A DNA stretch of 6,563 nucleotides from an uncultured Lachnospiraceae bacterium (GTDB lineage Bacteria; Bacillota; Clostridia; Lachnospirales; Lachnospiraceae), in NCBI GenBank assembly GCA_937915975.1, contig CALGGL010000209.1, positions 1 through 6,563 of the forward strand. Direction: 5' to 3'. Under the pieces are notes generated by a model. That model was not told the origin of the DNA. It saw nothing but the letters and a program-made list of their open reading frames with translations, and searched no databases. Every line of letters begins with the position of its first letter. Position 1 is the first letter of the stretch. Both the position numbers and the translations under genes were made by a program. This document shows positions 4,351 to 6,563 of the stretch, in pieces.

Positions 4351-5625
4351 ATGTATATGAATTTCTTTCATATGAATTGTCGTGTTGTAAGTAAGGCAAG
4401 GGGTAAATCATCCGTTGCTGCTTCTGCATATGTTTCAGCCGAAAAACTGCTGAACGAAAGAACCGGTCTTACACACGACTTTTCAAGGAAACAGGATGTG
4501 ATTTTTTCGGATGTTGTACTCTGTGAAAATGCACCATCCGAATATAAAGAAAGAGAAAAACTATGGAATGCTGTTGAAAAGGTAGAGAAGTCTGCTGATG
4601 CAAGATTTGCACGACAATTTGATCTTGCAATTCCAAATGAATTTACAAAAGAACAGGCAAAAATCCTTTTTTATGATATAGCAGATATATTTGTAAAAGA
4701 TGGTATGTGCTTTGATGGTGGTATCCACTGGGAAGAGGGAAATCACCATTATGATTTTTTAGTGACTACAAGACCTTTTAAGGAAGATGGAACGTGGGGA
4801 GATAAGGATAAAAAAGAATATGTTTTTATGCTTGATGAGAATGGAAACAAAATAATTGATAAGGACAATCCTAACTGGTGGGAGGATAAAAAGAATCCGG
4901 AGCGATGTGGTATAAGATTACCGGAGCTTGACGAAAACGGAGAGCAAAAAAGAGATAAAAAGGGTGGAAAGATTTGGAAAAGGGAACGTGTCGACAGTAC
5001 AGGATGGGATAAAAAAGAAATGGTTGAAAGTTGGAGAAAGAATTGTTGCGATGCCATAAATAACAGGGCAAGAGAGTTTGGATATGATTTTAATATAGAC
5101 CATAGAAGCTATGAAAGACAGAATAAGGAAATAATACCCAGCATACACGAAGGATATATGGCAAGAAAAATGGAAAAAGAGGGGCTTGTTTCCGACAGGT
5201 GCAGTATAAACAGAGAGATAAAGAAATACAATTCACTTCTTACAAAGATAAAAGAAAAAGCAAAGGCTATAACTACGGCTATTACAGAGAAAGTGAGGGA
5301 GTTAAATGGACGATTTGATACAATCCTACAGCGTAGAAGAAATAATAAAAATGATGGAAGAGATGCAGGACGAGATAGAGGAAAAGGACAGGAAGATAGA
5401 AAGCCTGATGAATCAGTCGGACAATTCATTAGAGATATCAATATTAAAGAACAAGGTTATAAGTCAGTCACAAGAGATAAAATTCTTAAGCGAACAGATA
5501 GGGAAAATGAGCGAAAGCGACTTGATATTGAAAGAGAACGAGAAGCTTCTGAAAGAAGTAGACAGGATGAAGTTAAAAATGAAAGAAGCTACCGAAGAAG
5601 CAGAGAGGAAGGTCCAAGCCTTTAA
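4351..5625 (+). CDS. mobA: MobA/MobL family (MobQ-type) relaxase
   Basis: A 424-aa conjugative relaxase that would nick oriT and lead the strand to the recipient. The N-terminus NFFHMNCRVVSKARGKS precedes ASAY, giving Y27 as the likely catalytic tyrosine (compare Y25 of RSF1010 MobA). Motif III is IHWEEGNHHYDFLVTTRPF (125-143): H126 and H133 fit the metal-binding histidines, but the third position is D135 where most relatives have His (NPHAH pattern). GTWGDKDKKEY follows, as in relatives. Residues beyond ~300 are an Arg/Glu/Lys-rich tail. SD AAAGGAG (4340-4346) lies 4 bases before ATG 4351 and 10 before ATG 4357, so either start may be used. From 5306 the tail is also coding in another frame. 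No primase or helicase domain is present. Confidence 0.88.
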   Translation: MYMNFFHMNCRVVSKARGKSSVAASAYVSAEKLLNERTGLTHDFSRKQDVIFSDVVLCENAPSEYKEREKLWNAVEKVEKSADARFARQFDLAIPNEFTKEQAKILFYDIADIFVKDGMCFDGGIHWEEGNHHYDFLVTTRPFKEDGTWGDKDKKEYVFMLDENGNKIIDKDNPNWWEDKKNPERCGIRLPELDENGEQKRDKKGGKIWKRERVDSTGWDKKEMVESWRKNCCDAINNRAREFGYDFNIDHRSYERQNKEIIPSIHEGYMARKMEKEGLVSDRCSINREIKKYNSLLTKIKEKAKAITTAITEKVRELNGRFDTILQRRRNNKNDGRDAGRDRGKGQEDRKPDESVGQFIRDINIKEQGYKSVTRDKILKRTDRENERKRLDIEREREASERSRQDEVKNERSYRRSREEGPSL

Positions 5626-6340
5626 GGACAGGTATAAAAGGGCTATAAATGATGTAGAAATTAGAGAAAATGAAGCAGAGGAAAAAATACATAATTATAA
5701 CAGCCTTATTAAAAATGAGCAGTCCGTTATTAACAAAACAGCAGATAAGAAAATAAAAGTAAAAATTGAAACTTTGGAAAAAGAATACAGGACTGCTCAA
5801 AGATCACAAGATGCATTTTGTGGTTTACTGTTTTGCTTTTGTATTTTTTTGGAGTGCCTTATAGGTGCTAATGATAAAGTGTTTTTTAGAGATTTATGGA
5901 AAGTATTAAAAAAAGTATTTTTTGCTATCACGGACTTTATTAATAGTGGAAATGGAATAGGCGATATTGTCTTTCAGATAGGAGTGATTTTGCTTGTATA
6001 TGTTACAATCTATGCTCTAATATGTGAATATAAAAAATATCTTGAAAAGAATGATATAAATATATTTGACAGGCTTACCGAAGTATATTCATTTATTGTT
6101 TTTTCTTTCTTTTTATTCGTTGGTGGAAGAATTAAGGCGCCTTTAAAGGTTAATCTATTTATCATATATCTTGTTTTTATGATAGGATATTTTATCATAA
6201 GAAGCATAATACAGATGAAAGATACGGATATAAGACGGGAGGTTGTAATAAATATAATAACCGTGATAGCTATGATAGCTATAATAATATTTTGCTTTAC
6301 GAGTTGTGTGTCGAGTTTGAAAAATATTACAAATAATTAA
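5306..6340 (+). CDS. coiled-coil integral membrane protein, DUF6040-like
   Basis: A 344-aa protein not tied to a known reaction. Residues 1-165 are a long charged coiled coil (VEEIIKMMEEMQDEIEEKD, LKENEKLLKEVDRMKLK, ATEEAERKVQAF). Hydrophobic segments follow at about 169-187, 219-241, 259-274, 282-302 and 312-333, so about five membrane helices are predicted, with no signal peptide. The start at 5306 is backed by GAGGGAG (5295-5301) four bases upstream, and the MDDLIQSYSVEEI opening resembles coiled-coil proteins found after MobA/MobL genes in Clostridial elements. The first 320 bp overlap the relaxase gene. By analogy with MobB of RSF1010, which also overlaps mobA and acts at the membrane, it may dock the relaxosome to a secretion channel; this is inference. 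The DUF name is from memory. Confidence 0.8.
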   Translation: MDDLIQSYSVEEIIKMMEEMQDEIEEKDRKIESLMNQSDNSLEISILKNKVISQSQEIKFLSEQIGKMSESDLILKENEKLLKEVDRMKLKMKEATEEAERKVQAFKDRYKRAINDVEIRENEAEEKIHNYNSLIKNEQSVINKTADKKIKVKIETLEKEYRTAQRSQDAFCGLLFCFCIFLECLIGANDKVFFRDLWKVLKKVFFAITDFINSGNGIGDIVFQIGVILLVYVTIYALICEYKKYLEKNDINIFDRLTEVYSFIVFSFFLFVGGRIKAPLKVNLFIIYLVFMIGYFIIRSIIQMKDTDIRREVVINIITVIAMIAIIIFCFTSCVSSLKNITNN

Positions 6341-6511
6341 AAATATCCGTTATTTTATGATTTTGTGGCAGATTTGTTACACATTGTATGTTATAATACT
6401 TTCTGTAAGAAAATTGCTTAATTGTTTTAAAAATAAGCTATAATATTTTAGCAATATTTTTAAATGAAAAACTGTTGACAAATAAGCAAATTTATAAGAA
6501 ACTTTTTAAAA
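6341..6511. other. AT-rich intergenic region with weak regulatory signals
   Basis: No ORF is visible. ATTGCT (6413-6418) pairs with AGCAAT (6450-6455), followed by ATTTTT, giving a weak rightward terminator that could end the operon; alternative stems GCTTA/TAAGC (6416-6420/6434-6438) compete. TTGACA at 6475-6480 has TATAAG only 12 bp on, too close for a standard promoter. No attachment core shared with the left edge was found, so the right end of the element is not located. Confidence 0.35.
6389..6397 (+). promoter_or_regulatory. possible extended -10 promoter
   Basis: TGTTATAAT (6389-6397) matches an extended -10 element exactly. No good -35 lies at 16-18 bp; TTGTTA at 6374-6379 is only 12 bp upstream. 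It would read rightwards, towards the 16-bp repeats and whatever lies beyond the window. It may be chance in AT-rich DNA. Confidence 0.35.
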
Positions 6512-6563
6512 GAAAGACCTCTGAGGCGAAAGACCTCTGAGGCGAAAGACCTCTGAGGCGAAA
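6512..6563. repeat. 16-bp tandem repeat array running off the window
   Basis: GAAAGACCTCTGAGGC is repeated three times without a change (6512-6527, 6528-6543, 6544-6559), then GAAA at the window end starts a fourth. There are no spacers, so it is not a CRISPR array. Each unit has the near-palindrome CCTCTGAGG. Across unit borders, GAGGC-GAAA-G-A-CCTC can form a 5-bp hairpin with a GAAA tetraloop and one bulged A. The array is more GC-rich than its surroundings. It may be binding sites, an RNA element, or a slippage-prone minisatellite; its true length cannot be seen here. Confidence 0.8.

Noticed and set aside
4749..5148. Several overlapping minus-strand frames of 66-102 aa opposite the relaxase
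   Set aside because: They are Ser/Phe/Leu-rich mirror frames of Lys/Glu-rich relaxase codons, without ribosome sites or family resemblance.
5109..5441. Minus-strand 110-aa hydrophobic frame
   Set aside because: It is antisense to the relaxase tail and the second gene's start, where two sense frames already account for the open reading; there is no start signal.
6512..6563. CRISPR array
   Set aside because: The 16-bp repeats abut each other with no spacers, are shorter than CRISPR repeats, and no cas gene is in view.

Overview
The window is one module of a mobilisable, probably integrative element from a low-GC Clostridia-type Firmicute; the protein types look most like those of gut Lachnospiraceae. 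The indications are AT-rich DNA, strong AGGAGG-type ribosome binding sites, consensus TTGACA/TATAAT promoters, and the gene set: XRE regulator, small excisionase-like protein, Rep with a DUF6017-like C-terminus, tyrosine integrase, MobC-like protein, small basic coiled-coil protein, oriT, MobA/MobL (MobQ-type) relaxase, and a coiled-coil membrane protein. There is no coupling ATPase, type IV secretion gene or cargo gene in view, so transfer would need a helper's machinery. Neither attachment site could be identified.

Left edge (1-120): a rightward terminator that probably closes a gene outside the window, then a gene-free AT-rich stretch. 121-1107 (minus strand): an XRE-family regulator. 1108-1286: a divergent control region with two back-to-back promoters, an inverted repeat touching one of them, and four near-identical 10-bp direct repeats. 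1287-1487: an excisionase-like winged-helix protein. 1488-1625: a structured leader with a strong leftward terminator and a candidate antisense promoter. 1626-2474: the replication initiator, which carries six 14-bp iteron-like repeats inside its coding sequence, followed by a very AT-rich segment. 2461-3570: a tyrosine integrase with all expected catalytic residues. 3560-3937 and 3939-4223: MobC-like and DUF3847-like accessory genes. 4224-4350: an oriT-like region of nested inverted repeats with a MobQ-type nic-like core. 4351-5625: the relaxase. 5306-6340: a coiled-coil membrane protein that shares 320 bp with the relaxase in another frame. 6341-6563: AT-rich DNA ending in a 16-bp tandem repeat that runs off the window.

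Inferred logic: one rightward promoter (1207-1235) drives excision, replication, integration and mobilisation genes, most of them overlapping or nearly touching. The divergent XRE protein is the likely repressor. Excision by Int and the excisionase-like protein would release a circle. Rep, acting at the in-gene iterons, could replicate it, and relaxase plus accessory proteins would nick oriT for transfer.

The points most worth checking are the iteron array inside rep, the possible antisense RNA in the rep leader, the oriT, the His-to-Asp change in the relaxase metal motif, the relaxase/membrane-protein overlap, and the 16-bp repeat at the right edge.
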